Origin: Streptomyces sp. NBC_01116
GTDB taxonomy: Bacteria > Actinomycetota > Actinomycetes > Streptomycetales > Streptomycetaceae
Assembly (NCBI RefSeq): GCF_041435495.1
Contig: NZ_CP108644.1
Location: forward strand, 806,001-870,000
DNA length: 64,000 nucleotides
Direction: 5' to 3'
Below are positions 34,739-41,983 of the stretch, in pieces. The notes under the pieces are model-generated. The model had not been told where the DNA came from. It worked only from the letters and a program-made list of their open reading frames with translations, and did no database searches. Made by a program: the position numbers and the translations under genes. Every line of letters begins with the position of its first letter. The stretch's first letter is position 1.

Positions 34739-35671
34739 CTACAGCGGTGTCGCCGCCTCCAGGACGAGGAACAGCGCGACGGCCGCGTTCAGCGCGGACA
34801 GGGCGGAGACGGTCGTCCCGGCCGCGGCGACGAGCGCGGCGACGCCGGCCGGGGTGAGGGCGGGGGGCCAGCCCCGGTCCGGGGGGACCGGTCCCAGGAG
34901 CGCCGCCACCCGTCTCGGCACCGGGCCCGCCGCGGCGAAGGCGGCGAAGGTCGTACCGCCGGGGACCGGGCGGGAGACGAGCGCCGCCTTGCCGACCGCG
35001 CGTGCGGTCAGCCGGCGGTCGCCGGTGACCCGGGCCGCCTCCTCGTCCGCCCAGCGCTCCGTGCTGTAGACCAGGGCCCCGAGCAGCGGCCACAGCAGCG
35101 GGTTGACGCAGCCTGCCAGCCGGGTCGCGAGCAGCAGCCGGTGGTGGCGTCCCGCCAGATGGGCGCGTTCATGGGCGAACAGCGCCCGGTGCTCGGCCGG
35201 TTCGAGACAGTCGAGCAGCGCCGTGGAGACCATCACCCGGCCCGGGGAGCCGGGGAGCGCGTAGGCGTACGGGACGTCGTCGGGCAGCACGGCGACGTCG
35301 CCGCCCGGCAGGCCCGCGAGCGCCCGGTGGGCGCGCGCCCGGAAGCGGTAGTGGCGGTGGACGGTGAATCCGCAGGCGGCCGTCACGACGACGAGCGCGA
35401 GGATGGACGCCTTGCCCGCGAACGCGTCGTGCGGCACGGCCTCGCGGACCTCGGCGTCGGACCAGCCGTCGGGCAGCGGGTTGCCGGGCAGCTGGGCCGT
35501 GCCCACCACCACCAGCAGCCCGAGGCACACCAGGCTGCAGGAGGCGAGGATCACGGCGACGGTGGCCAGCAGCCGGGCCGCCCTGCGCGGGTGCAGGTGC
35601 TGTTCGGCCAGGCGCGCGATGGGCAACGCGGTCAGGGGCAGCACGAGGGGCAGGTAGACGAAGACGCCCAT
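34739..35671 (-). CDS. M56 family metallopeptidase, BlaR1-like partner of BlaI
   Basis: Membrane protease of 310 aa. Hydrophobic helices lie at about residues 1-22, 33-58 and 88-103; the zinc motif is HERAH at residues 167-171, with the third ligand likely in STERWADEEAARV near 193-205; one or two helices close the C-terminus. No penicillin-binding domain is present, so beta-lactam sensing by itself is unlikely. ATG 35671 is two bases after the blaI stop, so the two genes form an operon. By analogy to BlaR1 it should relieve BlaI repression. Confidence 0.88.
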   Translation of the reverse strand: MGVFVYLPLVLPLTALPIARLAEQHLHPRRAARLLATVAVILASCSLVCLGLLVVVGTAQLPGNPLPDGWSDAEVREAVPHDAFAGKASILALVVVTAACGFTVHRHYRFRARAHRALAGLPGGDVAVLPDDVPYAYALPGSPGRVMVSTALLDCLEPAEHRALFAHERAHLAGRHHRLLLATRLAGCVNPLLWPLLGALVYSTERWADEEAARVTGDRRLTARAVGKAALVSRPVPGGTTFAAFAAAGPVPRRVAALLGPVPPDRGWPPALTPAGVAALVAAAGTTVSALSALNAAVALFLVLEAATPL

Positions 35672-35673
35672 CG

Positions 35674-36105
35674 TCAGCGCTCCGGCCGGTCCGAGGGCGT
35701 TGCCGTGTCGTCGGGACCGCTCTCGGCGAGCAGGGCCCGCAGCAGGTCCTCGTCGTGCGAGGAGAGGACGGAGACGAAGCTGGAGAGCACCGCGTCGCGG
35801 TCGCTCTGCTTGTCGAGGAGCCGGCGCATCCGCAGGGCGGCGAGCCCCGCCTCGTTCGCCACGGGCTCCCACAGGACGGGGCGGCCCCGCCCGGTGCGCG
35901 TGACCGCCTGCTTGGCGTGCAGCCGGGTCAGGATCGTGATGACCGTGCTGTACGACAGGCCCGCGCCGAGCCGTTCCTGCACCCAGGCGGCGGTCACCGG
36001 CTCGCTCGCCCCGCCCAGCACCGACAGCACCTGGGCCTCCAGCTCGCCCTGGCCGCGCCTGCGGGCAGGCGATTCGCGCTCGCCACCGGCTTCTTCGGCG
36101 TCCAC
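35674..36105 (-). CDS. blaI: BlaI/MecI/CopY family transcriptional repressor
   Basis: Winged-helix repressor of 143 aa. The DNA-binding core is LEAQVLSVLGGASEPVTAAWVQERLGAGLSYSTVITILTRLHAKQAVTRTGRGRPVLWEPV (about residues 22-84), the family signature being YSTVITILTRL, followed by the dimerisation/cleavage helices LRMRRLLDKQSDRDAVLSSFVSVL. GTG 36105 is preferred for GAGGAGAGGGG upstream. The frame is open to 36339, but that would run through the operator. It should bind the three CTACA-N4-TGTAG sites, including its own. Confidence 0.88.
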   Translation of the reverse strand: MDAEEAGGERESPARRRGQGELEAQVLSVLGGASEPVTAAWVQERLGAGLSYSTVITILTRLHAKQAVTRTGRGRPVLWEPVANEAGLAALRMRRLLDKQSDRDAVLSSFVSVLSSHDEDLLRALLAESGPDDTATPSDRPER

Positions 36106-36256
36106 GGCCCGACCCCTCTCCTCGTCCGACCGCCCGGCTCTCTCCCGTTCGGCCGCCCGGCCGTGGCGCTTCGCCTGCCGGGCGTCGGGAAATCGTATCC
36201 AGCCGGTGGAGGCGGCGGCGACCGGCCGGGGCGGGCCGGACACCTCCTGGCCTCCA

Positions 36257-36278
36257 AAATCTACAGTGCTGTAGATTT
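36257..36278. promoter_or_regulatory. BlaI-type operator 3, between blaI and terD
   Basis: AAATCTACAG and CTGTAGATTT form a perfect 10-bp inverted repeat around TG, the best of the three sites. It is 152 bp upstream of blaI and 86 bp upstream of the first terD gene, so it can control both directions. Confidence 0.72.
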
Positions 36279-36364
36279 CCCTTGTGGTCGCAGCGTGGCC
36301 GCGCCGCCACCCGTGGCGTGCCCGCCACCACGTGAACACCCGTCACCGCACAAGGGAGAACATC

Positions 36365-36940
36365 ATGGGCGTGAGCCTCGCCAAGGGCGGAAACGTCTCG
36401 TTGAGCAAGGAGGCCCCGGGGCTGACCGCGATCCTCGTCGGTCTCGGCTGGGACGTCCGCACGACCACCGGCGCCGACTACGACCTGGACGCGAGCGCGC
36501 TGCTCTGCGACGAGGCGGGCAAGGTGCTGTCCAACGAGCACTTCGTCTTCTACAACAACCTCAAGAGCCCCGACGGGTCGGTCGAGCACACCGGCGACAA
36601 CCTCACCGGTGAGGGCGAGGGCGACGACGAGATCGTCAAGGTCGACCTCGCCTCGGTGCCCGCCACCGTCGCGAAGATCGTTTTCCCGGTCTCGATCCAC
36701 GACGCGGAGAGCCGGGGTCAGAGCTTCGGCCAGGTGCGCAACGCGTACATCCGGGTGGTGAACCAGGCGGGCGGCGCGGAGATCGCGCGCTACGACCTGA
36801 GCGAGGACGCCTCCACCGAGACGGCGATGGTCTTCGGCGAGCTGTACCGGCACGGCGCCGAGTGGAAGTTCCGCGCGGTCGGGCAGGGTTACGCGTCCGG
36901 CCTGAGCGGCATCGTCGCCGACTTCGGCGTCAGTCTCTGA
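36365..36940 (+). CDS. terD: TerD family stress protein, copy 1
   Basis: Protein of 191 aa in the calcium-binding TerD/CABP family. Signatures are [53 protein letters not shown] (residues 2-54), [34 protein letters not shown] (metal-site acidic residues) and [42 protein letters not shown]. It is linked to tellurite resistance and general stress. AGGGAGAACATC precedes the ATG. It is divergent from blaI across the strongest BlaI-type operator. Confidence 0.92.
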   Translation: MGVSLAKGGNVSLSKEAPGLTAILVGLGWDVRTTTGADYDLDASALLCDEAGKVLSNEHFVFYNNLKSPDGSVEHTGDNLTGEGEGDDEIVKVDLASVPATVAKIVFPVSIHDAESRGQSFGQVRNAYIRVVNQAGGAEIARYDLSEDASTETAMVFGELYRHGAEWKFRAVGQGYASGLSGIVADFGVSL

Positions 36941-37011
36941 GTCGCCGGGATCCGGGCGCTCAGGCCCTACGGTAGTCACCCCAGGCACACCCAGCCACCG
37001 AAGGCGGAACG

Positions 37012-37593
37012 ATGACGATCAACCTCACCAAGGGCCAGCAGGTCAGCCTCACCAAGTCCGGCGGCGGCGAGCTCGGCGTCGTACGGATGGGGCTGGGCTG
37101 GAAGTCCGCCCCCCGCAAGGGATTCCTGGCGCGGCTGACCGCCCGCGAGATCGATCTGGACGCCTCGGCGGTGCTCTTCGCGGGCCAGGCCCCGCAGGAC
37201 GTGGTCTTCTTCCAGCACCTGACCAGTGACGACGGTTCGGTCCAGCACACCGGGGACAACCGGGTCGGCGGGGCGGGCCAGGGCGGTGACGACGAGTCCA
37301 TCGTCGTCGACCTGCGGCGCGTGCCGGTCCACGTGGACCAGATCGTCTTCACGGTGAACTCGTTCACCGGCCAGACCTTCGAGGAGGTCGAGGCGGCCTT
37401 CTGCCGTCTGGTCGACGAGAGCAACGGCCAGGAGCTGGCCCGGTACACCCTGACCGGCGGCGGGCGGCACACCGCCCAGATCATGGCCAAGGTCCAGCGG
37501 TCCGGCTCGGGCTGGCAGATGACCGCGATCGGCGCGCCGGCGGACGGGCGGACCTTCCAGGACCTCATGCCCGCGGTCGCGCAGCACCTCTAG
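37012..37593 (+). CDS. TerD family stress protein, copy 2
   Basis: Paralogue of the preceding gene, 193 aa. It begins MTINLTKGQQVSLTKSGGGELGVVRMGLGWKSAP and keeps EIDLDASAVLF, the acidic loop DDGSVQHTGDNRVGGAGQGGDDESIVVDL and EVEAAFCRLVDESNGQELARYTLTGGGRHTAQIMAKV, but diverges at about half the positions. Position 71 nt downstream of copy 1 suggests one transcript. Its stop codon TAG is the first triplet of the inverted terminal repeat of the MITE-like element, so the last residues may have been altered by the insertion. Confidence 0.9.
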   Translation: MTINLTKGQQVSLTKSGGGELGVVRMGLGWKSAPRKGFLARLTAREIDLDASAVLFAGQAPQDVVFFQHLTSDDGSVQHTGDNRVGGAGQGGDDESIVVDLRRVPVHVDQIVFTVNSFTGQTFEEVEAAFCRLVDESNGQELARYTLTGGGRHTAQIMAKVQRSGSGWQMTAIGAPADGRTFQDLMPAVAQHL

Positions 37594-37808
37594 GGCGTGT
37601 TTCGAAAGTAGCGCCGTCCGCCCGGAGGGCGGGCTCGGCGGCGTCTGGTGCGTGCGATCGCAAGGCGGAGGGTCGCCCCGATACTGGATGTATCGGGGTG
37701 ATCCCGACAACGCGGCGAGGGATGGGGCCTCCCCTGCTCGAGCGAAGCCGAGAGCTTGGGGAAGTGCCAGGCGTCGCCGAGCAGGCGGGACTTTCGCAAC
37801 ACGCCCTA
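37591..37808. mobile_element. MITE-like repeat element, 218 bp
   Basis: The ends are inverted repeats: TAGGGCGTGTTTCGAAAGT at the left and its complement with one difference (GTTGCG) at 37790-37808. TA dinucleotides at both ends would be the target duplication. The interior is non-coding; an 8-bp hairpin CCCCGATA/TATCGGGG lies at 37676-37698. There is no transposase. I recall similar sequences scattered between genes in Streptomyces. Just outside, 37812-37824 repeats the left-end version CGAAACACGCCCT, as if a second end were fused on. Confidence 0.7.
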
Positions 37809-37845
37809 GGGCGAAACACGCCCTGGCAGCACTCCACAGCCACCA

Positions 37846-37867
37846 CACAGGTGTCGGCACACCTGTG
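37846..37867. promoter_or_regulatory. Palindrome CACAGGTGT-N4-ACACCTGTG before the membrane protein gene
   Basis: A perfect 9-bp inverted repeat around CGGC ends about 6 bp before the GAGGGA ribosome site of the gene at 37884. It could be an operator or an RNA hairpin near the ribosome site. Confidence 0.4.
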
Positions 37868-37883
37868 GCGACCGAGGGACAGC

Positions 37884-38642
37884 ATGGGCAGACCTTCCCG
37901 GCTCGGGGACGAGGACAGATCCGACTACGGACGCGCGCTCGACGAGGTGATCGCCTCTCCGGAGATCCAGCGCCTGCTCGAACGCTCAAGGGTCCCCGGC
38001 GGCCGGCTGCGCGTCCGGGGCCTGGCGGCCGTGGCACGCACGACGTCCGCCGCCGACGCCGAGTACCGGCGGTACGCGGCGCTGCGGCGGCGGGCCCGGG
38101 GCGGCCGGCAGGACCCCGGGGTGTCGGCGCTGTCCGGTCCGGGGGATCAGGAGCGGCCGGGGGCCGGGGTGCTGGCGGTGCTCGGGGTGCTGACGCCCGT
38201 CCTCGCGGCGGTGGCCGCGGCGGTCTTCCTGCTGCTGGGTTACGGCCTGCGGCTCGCCGAGGCGCTGCCCGCCCTGGCGGGCACCCTCGTCGGCGTCGGC
38301 TGGTTCAGCCTGGTGGTCGCGGCGGTCACCGCCCTGGTCAGCGTCGTCGCCCTCTACCGCACGGCGGCGAAGCAGTCGGCGGACGGCGCGGTGGCCGTGC
38401 CCGACCGGTTCCCGGCCGTCGAGGACGCCCGTGAGGTGTGGCTCGCGGCGCTGCGCGACCGGGGGATCAGGCCGTTCCTCCTCCAGGAGCTGGCCGCTGC
38501 GGCGACGCCCACGCCGGACGCGGGCGAGGGCCACGGCTCGCGCTTCAGCTCACCGGCGTTCGCGGGGCCCGACTTCTCCGGTCCGGGGTTCGACGGATCC
38601 GGCGGGACCGCACCCCGGCCGCCCGGACCAGCAAGGCCATGA
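37884..38642 (+). CDS. Hypothetical integral membrane protein, 252 aa
   Basis: I do not recognise the family. A soluble N-terminal part (GRALDEVIASPEIQRLLERSR, then RRYAALRRRARGG) precedes two or three helices (AGVLAVLGVLTPVLAAVAAAVFLLLGYGL, LAGTLVGVGWFSLVVAAVTALVSVVALY), a conserved-looking EDAREVWLAALRDRGIRPFLLQEL and a disordered Gly/Pro tail with FSGPGFDGSGG repeats. ATG 37884 has GAGGGA close by; the upstream open frame runs into the MITE. Its last 98 bp overlap the convergent hydrolase gene. Confidence 0.7.
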   Translation: MGRPSRLGDEDRSDYGRALDEVIASPEIQRLLERSRVPGGRLRVRGLAAVARTTSAADAEYRRYAALRRRARGGRQDPGVSALSGPGDQERPGAGVLAVLGVLTPVLAAVAAAVFLLLGYGLRLAEALPALAGTLVGVGWFSLVVAAVTALVSVVALYRTAAKQSADGAVAVPDRFPAVEDAREVWLAALRDRGIRPFLLQELAAAATPTPDAGEGHGSRFSSPAFAGPDFSGPGFDGSGGTAPRPPGPARP

Positions 38643-39294
38643 CCCGGGTGTCCTCGCCCATCTCCGGGTGCCACTGGACGCCGAGCACCAGGCTCGCGTG
38701 CCCGGGGAGTTCCAGGGCCTCCACGGTCCCGTCGGGTGCGTGGGCGGAGGCGACCAGGCCGCCGCCGAGCCGGTCGACCGCCTGGTGGTGGTAGGCGGGC
38801 ACCACGGCGGTCTCCGGGACGGCGTCCGCGTACGCGGTGCCGGGCACGGGGGTCACCGGGTGGCTGCCGAAGACGCCGGTGCCGCCGGTGTGGTCGTCCA
38901 GGTGCTGGTGCAGGGTGCCGCCGAGGGCGACGTTCAGCAGCTGCATGCCCCGGCAGATGCCGAGCAGCGGCACCTCCCCTTCGATCGCCGCGCGGATCAA
39001 CGCCAGCTCCCAGGCGTCGCGTTCGCGGGCCGGGGGGCCGGTACGGGGATCGGCGACCGCCCCGTAGCGCGCCGGTTCGACATCCGCTCCCCCGGCGATC
39101 ACCAGCCCGTCCAGGGCGGCGACGGTGTCCCGGGCCGCGTCCCGCGCGTCGTCGGGCGGCAGCAGCACGGCGAGCCCGCCCGCCGCCCGGACGAGGCGGG
39201 GATAGCCGGCGGGCAGCAGCACCGCGGGCATCTCCCACACGCCCCAGCGGGCCTGGTCCTGGTAGGTGCTGATGCCGATGACGGGCCGGGACAT
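38545..39294 (-). CDS. Gamma-glutamyl-gamma-aminobutyrate hydrolase family (PuuD-like) amidotransferase
   Basis: Class I glutamine-amidotransferase-fold hydrolase of 249 aa. The nucleophile elbow is GICRGMQLLNVALGG, preceded by VIAGGADVEPARYG, and the catalytic His/Glu are in VQWHPEM. In the Puu pathway this enzyme cuts gamma-glutamyl bonds, here probably gamma-glutamylglycine or a related product. It is transcribed away from the permease gene, from which a 12-bp hairpin separates it. GAAGGAG lies eight bases before the ATG. Tail-to-tail overlap with the preceding membrane gene is 98 bp. Confidence 0.88.
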   Translation of the reverse strand: MSRPVIGISTYQDQARWGVWEMPAVLLPAGYPRLVRAAGGLAVLLPPDDARDAARDTVAALDGLVIAGGADVEPARYGAVADPRTGPPARERDAWELALIRAAIEGEVPLLGICRGMQLLNVALGGTLHQHLDDHTGGTGVFGSHPVTPVPGTAYADAVPETAVVPAYHHQAVDRLGGGLVASAHAPDGTVEALELPGHASLVLGVQWHPEMGEDTRVMALLVRAAGVRSRRIRRTPDRRSRAPRTPVS

Positions 39295-39342
39295 GGAACG
39301 GGCTCCTTCGGGTCGGGTGATCACGCGGTCGCTGTCAGGGTG

Positions 39343-39382
39343 CGGGCTCCCGCCCCGTACGCCTCGGAGAGGCGGGAGCCCG
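39343..39382 (-). terminator. Hairpin between permease and hydrolase genes
   Basis: CGGGCTCCCGCC pairs with GGCGGGAGCCCG (12 bp) around a 16-base loop, 19 nt past the permease stop. It may lower transcription of the downstream hydrolase gene rather than block it. Confidence 0.5.
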
Positions 39383-39400
39383 TCGCCCGGGCCGGCCGTC

Positions 39401-40870
39401 TCAGTCGCGGGCGAGTTCCGCCTCGGCCGCCGCCAGTGCGGCGAACTCCTCCTCCGGGGCCCCCGCGACCAGCCGGTGACGGCTGTAGAACGCGAAGTAG
39501 GCCAGCGCCACCGCGTACACGCCGAGCGCGATGAACGCCGCGTCGCGGTCCACCAGGAAGGTCGCCACCAGGGCCGAGCATGCCAGAACGAAGGCCACGG
39601 AGGAGGTGAGCGCGCCGCCGGGGGTGCGGTACGGCCGCGGCAGCTCCGGTTCGCGGCGGCGCAGCACCAGGTGGGAGAGGGCCATGAGGGCGTAGCTGAT
39701 CGTGGCGCCGAAGACGGCGACGTTGAGCATCCGGCCGCCGTTGCCGCTCCAGGCGGCGAGCGCGAACCCGATGACTCCGGGGATCAGCAGGCCGGGGTAG
39801 GGGGACTTGCGCCGGTTGGTCAGCGAGAGGAAGCGCGGCAGGTAGCCGGCCCGGGAGAGGGCGAACAGCTGGCGGGATCCGGCGAAGATCAGGGAGAAGA
39901 AGGAGGCCACCAGGCCCGCGAGGCCCGCGTAGTTGACGAAGCGGCTCAGCGCGGTGGGCTCGCCGGTGCCCTGGAGGGCCACCACGAGCGGGTTCCCGGC
40001 CTCCTTGATGGCGTTGGCCCCTTGGGCGCCGGTGGCGGAGACGAAGGTGATGACGGCGAGGAAGACCAGTACGACGAGCGAGATGGCCAGGGCTTTCGGC
40101 ATCGAGCGGACCGGGTCCTTGGCCTCCTCCGCGGCGAGCGGTACGCCTTCCACGCCGAGGAAGAACCACATGCCGAAGGGGAAGGCGGCCCAGATCCCGA
40201 GGAGGCCGAAGGGCAGCCAGGAGGAGGAGCCGAAGGCGGAGGCGTCCGCCGGGATGTCGTTGAGGCGGCCCGCGTCGAACTCGGTGAACGCGCCGACGGC
40301 GAAGATCAGCAGTGCGGCCACCGCGATGGCGGTCACCACCAGGCTGAAGCGGAGCGCCTCGCCGACGCCCCAGAGGTGGATGCCGATGAAGATCGCGAAA
40401 CAGGCGAGGTAGACGGGCCAGCCCGAGGTGAGGCCGAAGAGGCCGAGCGATTCGACGTAGTCACCGATGAACAGCGCGATCGCGGCGGGCGCGAGGATGT
40501 ACTCGATGAGGATCGCCGTGCCGGTGAGGAAGCCGCCCCAGGTCCCGAGCGCCCGCCGGGCGAAGCCGTAACCGCCGCCCGCCGTGGGCAGGATGGCGGA
40601 GAGTTCGGCCAACGCGAAGACCAGGCAGGCGTACATGACCCCCATCAGGACCATGGCCGCGGCGAGTCCGCCGAAGCCGCCCTTGGACAGGCCGATGTTC
40701 CAGCCGGAGAAGTCGCCGGAGACGACGTAGGCGACGCCGAGCCCGGTCAGCAGGAGCCAGCCGGCGCTGCCCCGGCGCAGGGTCCTGCGGTGCAGATACG
40801 CGTCCGTGCCGGACACCCCCGGGCTCGCGTCACCGGGTGGTCCGGCGGGTGTTTCGGTTCCCTGAGCCAT
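39401..40870 (-). CDS. APC family permease, ethanolamine/amino-acid type
   Basis: Transporter of 489 aa with twelve predicted helices. Typical blocks are GLGVAYVVSGDFSGWNIGLSKGGFGGLAAAMVLMGVMYACLVFALAELSAILPTAGGGYGFARRALG (helices 1-3), FGMWFFLGVEGVPLAAEEAKDPVRSMPKAL, and FAGSRQLFALSRAGYLPRFLSLTNRRKSPYPGLLI. The overall pattern resembles bacterial ethanolamine permeases of the APC group. Its neighbours are a gamma-glutamylation ligase and dehydrogenases, which fits amine uptake. ATG 40870 has GGAG at good spacing. A regulatory-looking inverted repeat lies 50-70 bp upstream. Confidence 0.87.
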   Translation of the reverse strand: MAQGTETPAGPPGDASPGVSGTDAYLHRRTLRRGSAGWLLLTGLGVAYVVSGDFSGWNIGLSKGGFGGLAAAMVLMGVMYACLVFALAELSAILPTAGGGYGFARRALGTWGGFLTGTAILIEYILAPAAIALFIGDYVESLGLFGLTSGWPVYLACFAIFIGIHLWGVGEALRFSLVVTAIAVAALLIFAVGAFTEFDAGRLNDIPADASAFGSSSWLPFGLLGIWAAFPFGMWFFLGVEGVPLAAEEAKDPVRSMPKALAISLVVLVFLAVITFVSATGAQGANAIKEAGNPLVVALQGTGEPTALSRFVNYAGLAGLVASFFSLIFAGSRQLFALSRAGYLPRFLSLTNRRKSPYPGLLIPGVIGFALAAWSGNGGRMLNVAVFGATISYALMALSHLVLRRREPELPRPYRTPGGALTSSVAFVLACSALVATFLVDRDAAFIALGVYAVALAYFAFYSRHRLVAGAPEEEFAALAAAEAELARD

Positions 40871-40919
40871 GAGGCGCTCCAGATGTGTGGGTCTACGTCA
40901 TCGTCGGCACTGCTTCGAT

Positions 40920-40943
40920 CAAAGGTTCGTCGGCACACCTTTG
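40920..40943. promoter_or_regulatory. Inverted repeat CAAAGGT-N10-ACCTTTG upstream of the permease gene
   Basis: Two perfect 7-bp arms are spaced by ten bases, about 50 bp before the permease ATG. The spacer TCGTCGGCAC also occurs at 40901-40910 as a direct repeat. Candidate operator for the permease, possibly for the GntR protein encoded next to it. Confidence 0.45.
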
Positions 40944-41046
40944 TGGAACGGGAGAGCGAATGGCAAGGGGCGTGCGTTAAAGAGGGGTTACGGATTCGAC
41001 GCCCCGCCCACCCCGCGGGGCCCGGGTCCGGGTCCGGGCCTCACGC

Positions 41047-41910
41047 TCAGGCGAGGAAGCCGCGCAGCAGGGCCGCCGTGCCTCCGCAGTGCTCGCGCAT
41101 CATCTCGCGGGCCGCGTCCGCGTCCCGGTCGAGCACCGCCTCGACGACGGCCGCGTGCTGCTGCTGGGAGTGCTCCAGGTTGCGCACCAGCAGCGGGATG
41201 CAGTCGAGCAGTTCGTTGAGGGTGGCCCGGACCGCGGCGTACTGGGCGGCGAGCGTGCGGGAGCCGGAGAGTTCGGCGAGCGTGAGGTGGAGCAGGGTGT
41301 CCTGACGGCGGTAGTCCTCCAGCCTGGCCCCCTGCGTCGCGTCGAGCGCGGCCCGCAGCCCGGCCCCGCCGTCCGCCGTGAGCCCTTCGGCGCACAGGCC
41401 CGCGGCTCCGGCCTCCAGCACCTCGCGGAAGCGCAGGGTGTCCTCCACGTCGACGGCGGCGATGCGGCGGCGCAGTTCGTCGCTGCCGTCGGGGGCGGCG
41501 GTGCGCGGCAGGACGAACGTTCCTCCGTAGCGGCCCCGGCGGCTCTCGACCATGCCCTGGTCCTGGAGGACCTTGAGGACCTCGCGCAGCGTCACCCTGC
41601 TGATCCTCAGGTGCTGGGACAACTCGCGTTCGGAGGGCAGCCGTTCGCCGGGCGGGACCAGCCCCAGGCGCAGCAGCTGGAGGACCTGCTCCAGCGCCTC
41701 CTCGAAGCCGTTGCCCGCGCGGACGGGCCGCAGCACGGAGTCCAGCCGGTCGGTCGCGGCGCCGCCCCCGGTCGCGGTCACGGTCGCGCCGGCCACCGCC
41801 GCCCCATCGGTTACGGACGTACGCACCACTTCTGCCCCTCCCGCCACTTCTGCCGCTCCTGCCGCTCCTGCCGCCGGACGGGTGTCGTCCGCTCTTCTCC
41901 TCGTACCCAC
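41047..41910 (-). CDS. GntR family regulator, FadR/FCD type
   Basis: Repressor-type protein of 287 aa. After a 60-residue low-complexity N-terminus comes the winged helix FEEALEQVLQLLRLGLVPPGERLPSERELSQHLRISRVTLREVLKVLQDQGMVESRRGRYGGTFV (about 69-133), then the all-helical FCD ligand domain (RFREVLEAGAAGLCAEGL, HLTLAELSGSRTLAAQYAAVRATLNELL, HAAVVEAVLDRDADAAREMMREH). Its ligand is probably an amine or glutamylated amine. GTG 41910 has GGAAGGGG upstream. It is divergent from the GlnA4-like ligase gene and upstream of the permease gene. Confidence 0.88.
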   Translation of the reverse strand: MGTRRRADDTRPAAGAAGAAEVAGGAEVVRTSVTDGAAVAGATVTATGGGAATDRLDSVLRPVRAGNGFEEALEQVLQLLRLGLVPPGERLPSERELSQHLRISRVTLREVLKVLQDQGMVESRRGRYGGTFVLPRTAAPDGSDELRRRIAAVDVEDTLRFREVLEAGAAGLCAEGLTADGGAGLRAALDATQGARLEDYRRQDTLLHLTLAELSGSRTLAAQYAAVRATLNELLDCIPLLVRNLEHSQQQHAAVVEAVLDRDADAAREMMREHCGGTAALLRGFLA

Positions 41911-41932
41911 GGGCGGATCCCCTTCCCAAGCA

Positions 41933-41947
41933 ATGGTCCTCTGCCAT
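41933..41947. promoter_or_regulatory. Inverted repeat in the gntR-glnA4 intergenic region
   Basis: ATGG-N7-CCAT (TGGTCCTCTGCCA core) lies 37 bp before the ligase GTG and 23 bp before the regulator GTG, in the 73-bp gap. It is a candidate operator for the FCD regulator. Confidence 0.4.
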
Positions 41948-41983
41948 ACCTTAAGCCTCTCGGTTCACCCAAGGAGGCATCCC

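Noticed and set aside
34739..36105. Beta-lactam-sensing BlaR1-BlaI system with a beta-lactamase
   Set aside because: The M56 protein has no penicillin-binding domain and no beta-lactamase gene is nearby.
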